NCBI GenBank assembly: GCA_026027325.1
Contig: JAMSLZ010000009.1
Span: 992,001 to 1,056,000, forward strand
Source: Actinomucor elegans
Taxonomy: Eukaryota; Mucoromycota; Mucoromycetes; Mucorales; Mucoraceae
Reading direction: 5' to 3'
Length of the DNA: 64,000 nucleotides
The translations under genes and the position numbers were made by a program. The notes beneath the pieces were generated by a model that saw only the letters and a list, made by a program, of their open reading frames with translations, made no database searches and was not told the DNA's origin. Below, one piece after another: positions 35,667 to 46,436 of the stretch. Every line of letters begins with the position of its first letter. Position 1 is the stretch's first letter.

Positions 35667-35680
35667 TTTTTCCCATAGTG
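35667..35680 (-). repeat. Right terminal inverted repeat of the CACTA-type element
   Basis: Ends CCCATAGTG and is followed by ATT. It mirrors the left end at 30442-30455, with one extra T in the homopolymer. Confidence 0.88.
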
Positions 35681-35683
35681 ATT

Positions 35684-37027
35684 TCATATTTTATATTCTC
35701 CGATGATCAATAATAACTGCATATGAATTCAACCCCCAATTTGCAATTTTTTTTTAGCTTTCTAACCGATTTTTTTTTTACAACTTTAGCTATTTCTTTC
35801 AGTTGCAAACTTTTCGCTTTCAAGATGTAATTTTAATATCAAAACTTTACGTGTATCTATGGGAGAGTGTATATTCGATATTTTTTGTTTTTATATATAA
35901 CCCGACGTGTCATTAAAAAACTAAAAAGCAGAATATATTCCAGCAAAAGTAATCATTTTTTATATTTAACTTATGCTACTACCATCACATACATGAAAGC
36001 AATACATATTTTGTTAAGGAATTTGCTACTGAACTTCTCCTAGTTGCTCTTATATGAAAGTCACTTCAATGTTGCAATATCTGAGTTTCTGGATCGAAAA
36101 AAGAAAAACGGAGATATTTTTATTGTTCAGTTTTGGAGAGCTGTTCACCCAATCAAAACAACGAGCAATGTTCAATCGACTTAGGGGGGCATTGAACAAA
36201 ATAAAGGTAGCCCCCTCTTTAAAGCTAATTTTTCAATTGTTTAGCAGTATATTTTGACTGAAGATATGTCTTTTCGAAGAATAATTGCCATTACTCGATG
36301 CCTTATAATACAGCGAGTTATTCACTAGCTTTTTCTTTGTTAAAGTTTTTAGGTATATAAAAGAAATTCATGCTATTGATTAAAAATCAAAATGCCGAAA
36401 AATCGCTTAGCTATCATTCACACTTTTGGTCAAGAAACAATAAATATATGTTACACTATTTGACGGGCAGTATATTCAAGTGTATTTTTTATTGGCCATT
36501 TATTTAGTAAAGCTTTTTCATTAAACAAAAATTACTTTGATGGTGTATCAATATAATATTTTGAAAAGTAGTGATAGTTTCAGCAATTTAACCGTCAATA
36601 GCCAATCAAATCGGTTATAGCATGAGACTACTGTTAAATAACCCAGGTATAATGAATGTTTTAATTACATTGAATGTATTTAATGAATCTAGAGATTTAA
36701 TCGTAATATTCGAATAGCATCTATTCTCATGATTTAGCAAATGAATTAATGTGTCGCGTTTGGATTTATAGAGTACCAAGTATACAGAGAAAACAACCTT
36801 GAGCTTATTAAACGCGCTAATATTTATAAAGTGTAGACGCGTTTTGAGAAGCATGCTTCAAACAGGCATTGTCGCGTTTCGGCCAATAAAAGCGGTCTTT
36901 TGATCGAAAAACTTTTTTTTTATAAGGACATACCTATACTCCCAACTTGCTTTGATAGTCTGCCCATTTTCAATTTATTAGATCAAAATGAACTTCAATT
37001 CAGCCGGAAGCAGAAGAAAGAGAAAGA
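35684..37027. other. Intergenic, no supported gene
   Basis: AT-rich spacer between the CACTA-type element and the next gene. Only short, low-quality open frames; no repeats recognised. Confidence 0.5.
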
Positions 37028-37965
37028 ATGCAGGTTCGATCTAAAAATAATATCCGGTACAAAAGAAAATCTACGAGCATAACTAAAACGATCGATTACT
37101 ATCTAGTGGACATTCATGGCAATTACGAAAAATACGATACAGACAAAGGACCTCGAGGAAAAGGTAGACCTTCAAAAGGCGGTCAAGCCTTACGAGCTAA
37201 ACGATACTATATCAAGAACCATTTGCTTGTCTTGCAAAAACGCAAACTTAAACGCTATATGGACAAAGTCAAGAAGCTTGCTGCCGAGTCCAACTATAAC
37301 CCCAACGCCATTATGGACAAATTAGGGCCCAAATGTCAAGAGTATACCAAGCGACATCACCCTAATATCAAATAGTAAGCACGAAACCGCATATTGAGCA
37401 AGTATATCTTATACTTTGTTATAGTAACTGCTTACTGTATGTCTTGAATATGGCTAGAGAGGACCAGCATTTGGAGTTTTTAAACGAAGAAGGATTGGAG
37501 TATCTGGGCGAAGTATACGAAGAAGGTGAATCGCCTTATAAAGAAGATGCTTTGGAACTGCAGCAATCGCTGGCCTCTTGTCATTCGTTACTACAATTCC
37601 AACTGAGCTCTTTACTATCAGCATATCTACTGACACGACATATACAAAAAGTGCACAAGGATGTCGAGGATAAGGAAGAACAGGGCGAATTGATTAAGCG
37701 AGATTGTGTCCAATACTACGAGATATCATACGCACATCTTCAAGCTGTAAATGATGAACAGGAGTGTGTGCCGCCTGTAGCCAAGAAACAAAAAGTAAAT
37801 ACAACACCACAGCCTATTTCAGTGGCAAATTCGTCACTAACAACGGCAGTAAAGGCAGAGGAGGCCAGTGATGGTTCATCTGACAATTCATCAGACGATT
37901 CATCGATAGCAGATGAAACTAGCGCAGTTCCTGTTGATGGATTGAAAACAAATGTTTTTGTTTAA
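37028..37965 (+). CDS. Lineage-specific protein, basic N-terminus and acidic C-terminus
   Basis: Two exons (37028-37374, 37425-37965) join in frame to 295 aa; the intron is GTAAGC...TATAG. I do not recognise the family. The first 115 residues are strongly basic (RSKNNIRYKRKSTSITK, GPRGKGRPSKGGQALRAKRY, LQKRKLKRYMDKVKKLAAE). The second part is helical and acidic (EFLNEEGLEYLGEVYEEGES, LQFQLSSLLSAYLLTRHIQK). The end has a nuclear-localisation-like VAKKQKV, a run SDGSSDNSSDDSS and a short neutral tail. Charge pattern and motif suggest a nuclear, nucleic-acid-associated protein, by inference only. It stands next to the CACTA-type element and a housekeeping GLTP gene, and no inverted repeat was found around it. 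Confidence 0.6.
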
Positions 37966-38024
37966 AAAGGCCTCGTGCCACCATGTCAATAATTAGTTAA
38001 TTATCCACTGGCTTTGAAAAGGAC

Positions 38025-38033
38025 TATATAAAT
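38025..38033 (+). promoter_or_regulatory. TATA box of the GLTP gene
   Basis: TATATAAAT 53-61 bp upstream of the ATG, followed by a pyrimidine-rich leader (CTTCTCATTTTCCTC), as is common in strongly expressed fungal genes. Confidence 0.55.
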
Positions 38034-38085
38034 AATAAACTCGTCTTCTCATTTTCCTCATTTATTCCTTTTCTTATTCACCAAA

Positions 38086-38896
38086 ATGACCTACTTTGAC
38101 ACTCTCGCCCGTTCCTTTGTCGATGTCGATATCTCTAAGGGCATTGACACCCAACAATTCCTTGAAGCTACCGAGGGTCTTGTTAAACTCTTTGGTAAGT
38201 AAACACATCTCTTTGTTGCTAATCTTGTTTACTCATCTCATCTCGCGTAGATTTACTCGGTTCTACTGCTTTCTCTGTCGTTCAAAATGATATGAATGGT
38301 AATATCAAGGTAAGTTTTCGAAGTATTACCAAGGTGATCAACTAGTTGACGCGTTTTCGGTATAGAAAATCAGAGAACGTCTCTTATCCAACCCTACTGC
38401 CAATGCTACTCTTCAAGACTTGATGGCTACTGAAGCACCTGAAAAGAAGCGCGTTGCTACTGAAGGTCTTCTCTGGTTGACAAGGTAAAAAAAAAAAAAA
38501 AGTTGGGCGTATGCTTCATTCTCTAACGTGTCACAGAGGTTTGGATTTTACTGCTCAAGCTTTGCGCCGTAGTATGGAGAATAGTGAGGAAGAGTTGAAT
38601 ACTTCATTCACTAAAGCCTATGAAGCTACTTTAAGAAAGCATCACAACATGCTTGTTCGTCCTGTATTCTCTGTAAGTTTTAACATTGCATGTTATCCTA
38701 GACAAACCAACTAACACTATGATAATAGCTTGCTATGAAGGCTTGTCCTTATCGTAAGGACTTTTATGAAAAGATTGGTGTTCTTACTGACGCTGCTCTG
38801 GGTCAAATGAGACAATGGGTCGAGGCTCTCGAAAATATTATCCAAATTATTCAAGGTGTCTTCACTGCTAATCCTGCTTACATCAAGGGCATGTAA
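38086..38896 (+). CDS. GLTP: Glycolipid transfer protein (GLTP / HET-C2 family)
   Basis: Five exons (38086-38194, 38251-38309, 38366-38484, 38537-38672, 38729-38896) sum to exactly 197 codons, 196 aa, the usual GLTP length. The glycolipid headgroup site is visible: Asp and Asn in VVQNDMNGNIKKIRE with the following Lys, the Trp of EGLLWLTRGLD, and His in LRKHHNMLV. The C-terminus reads MRQWVEALENIIQIIQ, with the final hydrophobic segment that closes the lipid pocket. The protein moves glycosphingolipids between membranes on the cytosolic side; the HET-C2 orthologue of Podospora is the fungal model. The promoter has a TATA box. Splice phases are all consistent. Confidence 0.94.
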
Positions 38897-39699
38897 ATAA
38901 GTAACAATACCCCTTTTTAAATTAATTGAAATAAAGCCTATATTGCTCATGTGTAACAGATGCATCTTGATTGTGTCTATTTCTGATATACAATTATCAT
39001 GCTTAATATTGAAAATAGGCAAACCAACGCTTTGGTCGTTTGGAAAGGTAATATATAGTAGGCCTTAGATTGAGTGATGTCATTGAGTATCGTCAAATCA
39101 CGTATATATCCTTGAAATATTATAAATGGGCTTAGCATATGTACTATGTATGCATTTCATCGTGTTTGGTCATTTCGTTAAAACTCTTAGCCTTCGTTTT
39201 ATTTTTACTTCATTTACTGCTTATAATGGTGCTGATATTATGAAGCGTTGTTATTGGATGACTACAATTGAATTTGGAAGTTCTTTGAATTTGTTTTTAT
39301 TCTTAAATTGCAGCTAGTTTTTGAAATTCTGATTAGCGATTTTTGAAATCCCCAAAAGGCATTTTTTTTTTGAAGTCTCAAAGGGCGGAAATCATCTCAA
39401 TTGGCAGCTTTGTGGTCTCAAATCGATGGAGGTTAGTTATTTCATTTAGAAGTATTAATCATTACAGCTTTTTTTGTTGTAGGTGCTTTAAACTATTTTA
39501 AAATACAAAATGAGTCTCAAATTATTTTATGAAGACGGTTAAGGCGAGCTTTTAGATGGATAATGGGACTGAGCTATGGGTTGGGAAGGAGGTGAACCGC
39601 TCAACATTAAAATGCTCATGACTTAAACACAATACCAAAGAACACGAATAATGTGCAACTTTGACCCTACAAGTCTGCAACTCGATATAGGAATGGAAG
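38897..39699. other. Intergenic, no supported gene
   Basis: AT-rich stretch downstream of GLTP with only short chance frames. Confidence 0.5.
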
Positions 39700-40205
39700 A
39701 TGTACAAAAATGTTGCTTCAAAGAGCCTGCTGAAAGTACAATGTTTATTCAAGCAATTAAAAACTCTATTTCTTTATTGTCAGCAAATAAAGCTCTTGAG
39801 TGTTGCAACATCTGCTAGACGCGTTGTAATTTCTAAGCGTACAGCACAGAATTGGACAAAAAGACTCAAAGAATATATTAGTGGGACATTTACGAAAAAG
39901 AAACTCACAGAATCAACAGAAAACCATCACAGTTGCAAAATGAGCACAAATATCATTCTATTTTGACCAAAACTCCCAAACAACAAGGAGAGATGCCGTA
40001 AAAAGCTTGACCAAAGCATTTTCTGATTTTAGCTTAAAGAAGTCATCAGTTAGAATTTTCATTTTTCACGACTGCAGCCTAACAGTTAACGAGTGACTCT
40101 TCATCACAAAACATAAACACTCCCGAAAGCATTGAGAAGCGCAGACAATGGATTGAGAAGTGTATCAATATGGATATATATTACCTCAAAAAGTATGTAC
40201 TTGTT
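39700..40205 (+). pseudogene. Dead Tc1-like transposase, N-terminal half only
   Basis: The homeodomain-like helix-turn-helix reads SVATSARRVVISKRTAQNW. Then, in shifting frames, come KPSQLQNEHK, FDQNSQTTRRDAVKSLTKAF, DFSLKKSSVRIF, and TPESIEKRRQWIEKC with NMDIYYLKKYV. This is the DNA-binding half and linker of the same kind of Tc1-like transposase as the relic at 24640-25330. It stops just before the point where the first catalytic Asp (FIDESG) would appear. At least two frameshifts and internal stops are present. Confidence 0.68.
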
Positions 40206-42497
40206 GGTAAAGCATTTTAGATGCCTCTTGCGCTTTCTTGCATAATTAATTTCAAGTGTTAGTGGTAGTGATAGGCTGTCAAACTTTCAAAGTACATAGT
40301 TTTATCTATTCAAAATGTAAATTCGATTATTACTATATATATTAAACTGTCTGCTTGAGCATCAGACGATTATGGAACATGAAGGCCACCAAAGTTATTA
40401 TAGTTGTCTCTCTTGGTGCCAACCCTAACAACAAGAAATCTGCTACCGATGGTAAGAGTAGAAACAAAGTTATCTACTCCAAGGACCGCTCTCAACAGCT
40501 GAGAACCAAGTGTCTTCTTTTGGAGCTTTTGGTAAGAAATCTACGATATCACATTATGTATTAGCTATCTTTAGTTTTTATTTTTAATTTATTTTTTTAA
40601 AAAAAAAATTAAACGTACATTCACTGTTAAATCACAATTGTGTTAATTTATTATTCGATTTAGTAGCAAGATCCACATAACTCTTTTATCTTCCATTTGT
40701 TCAACCTCATATTGGTTATCCTCAGGGATTTTATAATCAATATACATTTTAATATGGATAATTGTTATTCCATATTTAGTGACACTATTATATATATTGT
40801 ATCTTAAACATGAGGTCAATACATTTAAAACAATCTTCTTTCATGTTTTGAACAAATAAATAAACTTCAGGAGATGTATTAACAAATTTATAGTCGTTAG
40901 TAACCCTTTGAGTTGTAGCAACCTTAATAACCGTCAGACAACGAAATGTATTGGTCGTCCACCGTAACAAAATGTCCAATGTTGAATAATGAAAAATAAA
41001 TTGCTTAGAAAGCACTTCTTCCACTAGGGCTTAGGGCCCAAGGATACGTTGTATTGATTGCATGGCCTATCTTGAAGAAATCATCAAAAGGGATGGCTTG
41101 GCTGCAATCACCGTAGCGTCTTGAAACACACCACCAAGTGCTTACTGAGTTGGTCACCACGAAGGACCAAACAGGTAGGGTTACTATGTACACCCTCTCA
41201 AAAGAAGCAGCTTGTGAATTTTCAAAATTTTATTCAATTGCTCAATGCAAGTAAAACCTTTATGAACGAAAGAAGGAGTTAATCATATATCAGGCTTAAT
41301 TTGATTGTTCTATTGCTTGAAATCTAATCTCATCCTTAGAAAATTAGAGATTTAACTTTTTGTTATTAATAGAATATATTCAGCTTGCAATTATTCCCCT
41401 ATAATGTTTTTTCTTCAAATTATTCATTATTCTTGCACAAATTAGTATTATCACCTGTAAAAATGACAAGATCGCATTTTACGATTGAAGTCAAGAAGAA
41501 ACTTTAGATCCTAATGGTTGGCGTCTTAATCAAAGTTTTTGAAATTTGGTACGTCAAAACGGAAAGTACATTAGTTTAGTATTGCATCAAAGGGTTGGAT
41601 AAAACATTGCTTTATTACAATCATATTTTACCAAAATGCAATAAGTATATCCTAGCACAGGTATACATTATAAATTTCATACATTTCGTAATCTGTACCT
41701 AATGATCGATAATTCTGTCGGTAGAACCTGATTAAATACCATATATCATGGCTAATAGATATATGTTTGCTTGGAATAAACCTCTACATGTACCAAATCA
41801 TAATTCTACTGGGATAATGAATGCGTTATTCAGTCATGACCGATAATATAAGTAGAACATTCATTTCATAAACTGCCTCTAATCGACAGAAGCTCTCAAC
41901 CGATCCCAGTTTGATGTCGCATATGATTAGTATTCCTAGCTCAGAATGAATTAATGCATCTAGAAAATCTCAGATTTACTCTAATTCTTTTGTCATATTA
42001 AATGACTTGTTCGTACGAGTGAAATTGTAATTTTCATTCGCAGTGTTTGTTATATATAATTTAAAAACTTCGCTTTAAAATTATGCTGAAAATGCTTCTT
42101 GTAAACACCTCCTCGGATTTTGGTTTAAGCTTATACTTAGAATATCCTTTGAAGCGATATTTCACTTGGAATTGTGGTTTTCGCGATCACTTACTGGAAA
42201 GTTTAATTAAATATGAATAAACCAAGAAAAATCATAAAATAGAACTTTTGCTTATCATGAGGGATCTAATTTTAAGAGGCATTAACCAAAAAAAAAAAAA
42301 AAAAAGTCTGTAGTGATACAGAGCCGACTGAAAACGGTTCCTGAAATAGGTCCGAGCCGCACTGACATGTAGTTTAATCCCAGAGAATCTGTCCGGGCCA
42401 GACATACGCTCAACTGGCAGCCAAAGAAAAATGTGCCCAAAAGGAGGCTACGAAGGTGTACCATATCGAATCCTCCCTTTTCTTATCGATAGTAGAC
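40206..42497. other. Intergenic with possible decayed coding
   Basis: No intact gene. Plus-strand 40355-40564 and the stretch 41010-41215 have better base composition than their surroundings but give only short, interrupted frames; they may be gene relics. A dispersed repeat copy lies at about 41898-41976. The last 200 bp before RPS28 are more GC-rich and presumably hold its promoter and leader. Confidence 0.45.
41898..41976 (+). repeat. Dispersed repeat family member (copy 3)
   Basis: Contains CCCAGTTTGATGTCGCATAT, GATTAGTATTCC, CAGAATGAATTAATGCATCT in that order, the fullest form of the shared pattern. Confidence 0.55.
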
Positions 42498-42983
42498 ATG
42501 GTAAGCATCACGACCTTATATATTTGGGATAGTATGCAACAGATGATCGAATAAAAGAGAGAAAGAAACAAGGATATATCGCTAATGGATTAATATTTGG
42601 ATGGATTCAAATTTCGATCAAGAAATACACACTGACATGACGATTCAAATACCGTGATGAATTAGAGCAATTATCTTTCAGCCATACTTTCTCTCTCTCT
42701 CTCTCTCTTTCTCTTTTATTTATCATACTGCATACTTACTGAATGAGTAAAGAACTTTGACATTAAACTATATAATCTGTAGGATTCTAAGACCCCCGTC
42801 AAGCTCGCTAGAGTCACTAAGGTTCTCGGCCGTACCGGTTCTCGTGGTGGTGTCACCCAAGTCCGCGTTGAATTCATGGACGATACCAACCGTTCCATCA
42901 TCCGTAACGTCAAGGGTCCCGTTCGTGAGAACGATATCCTCTGTCTCTTGGAATCTGAACGTGAAGCTCGTCGTCTCCGTTAA
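42498..42983 (+). CDS. RPS28: Small ribosomal subunit protein eS28
   Basis: The start ATG (42498-42500) is followed at once by an intron, GTAAGC to TGTAG at 42782 (282 bp). The second exon (42783-42983) encodes the rest: [37 protein letters not shown], then [20 protein letters not shown] and EREARRLR. In total 67 aa, the usual size. The protein is part of the 40S subunit near the mRNA exit and E site. Exon 2 is markedly richer in C-ending codons than neighbouring genes, as expected for a highly expressed ribosomal gene. An exon of only the start codon would be missed by most gene callers. The intron carries a CT microsatellite near its 3' end. Confidence 0.95.
42689..42718 (+). repeat. CT-rich microsatellite in the RPS28 intron
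   Basis: CTCTCTCTCTCTCTCT followed by TTTCTCTTTT, about 65-95 bp upstream of the 3' splice site. It may act as an extended polypyrimidine tract. Confidence 0.85.
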
Positions 42984-43229
42984 AATGCTTCTTTTTTTGC
43001 AGTAGAAAGAACCATCTTTCTTTTCCAAATCAACACACGCTACAATAAAATTACGGGAAAATCAACTCTCTTCTTTATTACGTGATATCTATCTTTATGT
43101 TTTTCTGAATTATCAAAGTAATCTCGGTTGGATTCCTTTTAATTACGGAATTAGAGGTTTGTTTTATTGATTGATTGGGTCAAGTGGGATTAAGTGTATA
43201 TGTGTAAAATGTGTGTTCAATGAATGAAA

Positions 43230-45207
43230 TCAGTTACCTGAAGGCGCGCCTAAAAATGATCTTAACCTTTTACGCGCTCTATCTGATTCTGAAGGATTAC
43301 GTTGTAGTGTCTGTGGTGCTGGACGAGAAGCGCTGCGTTGTGAAGGCGCATGGTTTGAATCGTTTAGTATTTCTTGCATTTGTAGTTCGCGTTTCATTTC
43401 AGTGAATGCCCAACGCTCAGCCTGGTTTGAGGGTCAGAAAAAAAAAGCTATAGTTTGTATATAATCTGCATGTTTACCTCTAATTGAGCCCTCTGTTTAC
43501 CCAACTCTAACGCGGATTCAGTTATTTTACGTTGATCCCGCATAGCTTTCTTTCGTAACTGGCGATAGTTTGTTGAATTTTCGTCGACAGAGTCTTCTGA
43601 GCTATTAGAATAGGACATTGTTCAGTCATAGATACTTCCAATATACTAATATACATACTCTGATGGCGGTATATAAGCATCCTTTGGCGTTGGGTATAAA
43701 GTATCAAAAAATCCACCTTGTTCAAAACGTTTATATATCCTTGTCTCTTCCTCATGTCCTGCTCTAGTTTGCTCTTTTTTAATGTATAAGTAAGATGATT
43801 AGGCTAATTGATTTGAATACAAACCTATAGTGTCCAATAACTCTTCTACGCTTTGTTCTAGTGCTTCAATATATTCTTGTTTTTCCAGCATATCTTGCTC
43901 AGTGTATTCTTGAGCTTGTTCTTTTATTTGATGATCCCATTCTTCTTTCAATCTGACCAGCAGATCATCAATTTGTCTCATGGCTTCTATACCACCACAA
44001 TCCATTGGTAATCGAAATCGTGCTGTTTCCTCATAGGCATCCCGCATCGTTTTCACTTTGACTTGGTCAAATCGTTGTATTTGATTCTCTAACAATTGGC
44101 GAACACCAGTATAGAGTTTGATGAGTCCACTTCGAAACTCTTCGGCTTCTTTACGCGTTGCTTGTTCCTTCGTACTGGATTCTGCTAGTAAGGCAGTATA
44201 CATATTTCTAATTTGTACCACTTGATCTTCATCGGAAGCATTGTTTGTGGTGGTTGCAAAGTGCGTATTCATATTTATGGTTGCTATATTGACTTTATAA
44301 TGGCTGTTCATTAGTTTAACAAGCCGATCTTGAGTTTTTGCTAAATCTTGCTCATGTCGTTTCGTTTCATGCTTTTGAAAGTAATGAGTGTTTGTTCAAT
44401 TCAATTGGTGCTTTCACTTACTGCATACTGTGTTTTCATGTATTGCATGTTGTGCTTGACTTTGGATATTTCTTCTTTCATACGAGTATACTCCATTTGA
44501 TGCTTTTTATGGGTCACTTCGTTTGCCCTGAAACAAATCGGTTAATGTGTTTATGCAAGCCCAACGAAAAGCTACTTTACTCAGATTTTGATGTGATTTC
44601 TGCTAAATGCTTTTCTTTGATATGACATTCTCGTTTCGATTGTATCTATTAGATTCTTGTTAAGTGACTAATGTTTTACGTATATTATATGCTTCTATAC
44701 CAGCTGGTTTTCTAGATCTTGTCGTTCTTTTTTCATTTGATTTATCACTTGGACATAGTCTTCGCGTTCTTGTTGATCTTTCTATAAAAGAGTATAAGAT
44801 ATTTGTTTACGCTTGTTTGTTGGTTTGATCGTTTACTTTTCGATCGTTTAATAAAGCATAAATACAGTTGACGATCTTGCATTTGTCTTCTGCTTCAGTT
44901 GAATCAAATATAAGAGGTACTGAGTATCCATAGCTGGTCAATAATATATTTATATAATTGGAAGAGGCTTCTAATGAATCAGGTGTGCAAAATCTAATTA
45001 GCAGATCTTAGTAAACTTTTATTGAGCTGCAATTTATCTCGTTTACTTTTCAATTTCAGAGTAATGATCGTTCAAGTGAGTTGGTGAAAAAGAATCTTCC
45101 AAGAAACTATAAAGGAAAAATAAAATAATTATTGGCTAGACATATTTGATAATGGTGTCCATTTCTTACTCAATATCAAACAATGTCGATTCTTGTACTG
45201 TAGCCAT
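43230..45207 (-). CDS. Coiled-coil protein with ADIP domain (afadin/alpha-actinin-binding-like)
   Basis: Multi-exon gene. Start ATG at 45207 (MATVQESTLFDI), then SFSPTHLNDHYSEIEK. The ADIP-domain head follows: SSNYINILLTSYGYSVPLIF and KCKIVNCIYALLNDRK. Next are long heptad-rich helices, for example DYVQVINQMKKERQDLENQL and the 170-residue block ending LEQSVEELLDTIGLYSNQLA. The C-terminus continues with RAQLE-AERWAFTEMKRELQM, then a Ser/Pro/Arg tail ending LGAPSGN at 43230. In animals ADIP/SSX2IP localises to junctions and centriolar satellites; the fungal relatives are uncharacterised, probably cytoskeletal or spindle-pole-related. The gene is convergent with RPS28 (247 bp between stops). Confidence 0.8.
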
Positions 45208-45397
45208 TTCTATACAATGAAGTTTCGAGAAAATAAAGAAATGAAACGCGATTTTTTTTTTTTTTTTTGGCCTTTAAGTTATGTCCTTAACTTTTAAGCA
45301 TAGTCTGGTTTTAGCTTTTTTTATTGGCTACTGACGACTCCGCAATTGGTCAACAGCAAAACTGGTGTGGTAGACTAATGGATGTCTGATCTCTTGG

Positions 45398-45475
45398 CAA
45401 TTTTCAGTTTAATGTCACATTTGATTAGCATTCCATACGCAGAACGGGGGGTTTCATGCACTGGAATTTTAGTTT
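45398..45475 (+). repeat. Dispersed repeat family member (copy 4)
   Basis: Reads TCAGTTTAATGTCACATTTG, GATTAGCATTCCATACGCAG, then TTTCATGCACTGG. Confidence 0.55.
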
Positions 45476-45957
45476 AGCTGCCATTACCTTTTGAATTATA
45501 ATTAAGCTTTGTTCATTTCGATTTACGATGCCAAAGGTCTTTACTACTATTATAAAAACCGTTTAATAAGTGCTATGTCAAGCTCACTGAATTAACAGGA
45601 CAAGATAAATAATTATATTACTTGATACGTTATTGGTAATATAATTTTTTATATTAGTATGCAAGGATCAAACGTAATATAATAAAGATTTAGATGAAAA
45701 TATACATTTTTATTTGGCCTGTCATTAATATATAAAATGCCCATTGTTCTGCAATTCAATATTACCGTCTCTACAGCCTTAGATATGTCATTTAATTCTC
45801 TATAAATTTTAATGATATAGTTCTATAATATCAATGCATTCTATTAACCAACCATTTGATTAAAATAAATGGTGAAAATGTTTGCATCATTTATTTTTAA
45901 AAAAAAATCACCAGTGGGAAAATTGGCGTAGTGCACTATTTTAATGTGTACGATCTC

Positions 45958-46035
45958 GCTCAATCTCTGTTAAATGTCACATCTGATTAATATTGTATGT
46001 TCATAATGAACCAGTACATCTACCAAAGCCCCAAT
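45958..46035 (+). repeat. Dispersed repeat family member (copy 5)
   Basis: Reads TGTTAAATGTCACATCTGAT, TAATATTGTATG, then CATAATGAACCAGTACATCT. Confidence 0.55.
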
Positions 46036-46436
46036 CTATTCCATTAATTTTGTTAAGTTTAATGGCTAGTGCACATTTGTTACGCAATGTTCTTCCTCCT
46101 CTAGACTTTTTATACTTTAGCATGGCAATATCTTAAAAAAACACAGATATTCAAGTATTTCTTTTTAATGAAATATACAAGTATTCTCATTGCATATCAA
46201 GTGATGAATAAAAAAAACCATGTCTCATTCGTTATGAATCGTCGCAAGCTATCCTCGAATTTACTGAGTTTCTCCGTTTTATCTGCTGCCCAAGTGTGTT
46301 TATAGGGTATCGCCCCTTTCAAATTATTTTTTCTTCCATTTATCTTTCTTACACAAACACCACTTTATTTTATATTTTGTAAAAAGTTGATTAAGGAATC
46401 AAACTTGCATTCCTTGTATAATAAGCTATATTAAAC

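Larger units (their letters stand above)
30442..35680 (+). mobile_element. Complete CACTA-type DNA transposon (tnp2 transposase), 5.24 kb
   Basis: The termini are CACTATGGGAAAAA on the left and TTTTTTTCCCATAGTG on the right, an inverted repeat of about 13-14 bp beginning with the CACTA signature. ATT directly flanks both ends (30439-30441 and 35681-35683), the 3-bp duplication typical of CACTA elements. Both subterminal zones (30455-30770 and 35570-35670) are packed with short motifs such as AATTCACTTGAAAT and its reverse complement, the usual transposase-binding landscape. Inside are a plus-strand transposase gene with an uninterrupted 930-aa reading frame and a divergent minus-strand gene of 201 aa. 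Every splice junction needed keeps the frame, so the element may be young or active. Confidence 0.88.
45208..46436. other. Intergenic carrying two dispersed-repeat copies
   Basis: AT-rich intergenic stretch between divergent genes. It contains two copies of the dispersed repeat family (45398-45475 and 45958-46035) and no supported gene. A pyrimidine-rich segment near 46310-46370 probably belongs to the promoter of the WD40/bromodomain gene. Confidence 0.55.

Noticed and set aside
40355..40564. Plus-strand frame with GANPNNKKSATDGKSRNKV
   Set aside because: Stands alone, with no start context or partner exons, and no recognised homology.
41005..41193. Minus-strand frame in a slightly GC-richer patch
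   Set aside because: All three frames on either strand are broken within about 60 codons and no family is recognisable; possibly a gene relic but unsupported.
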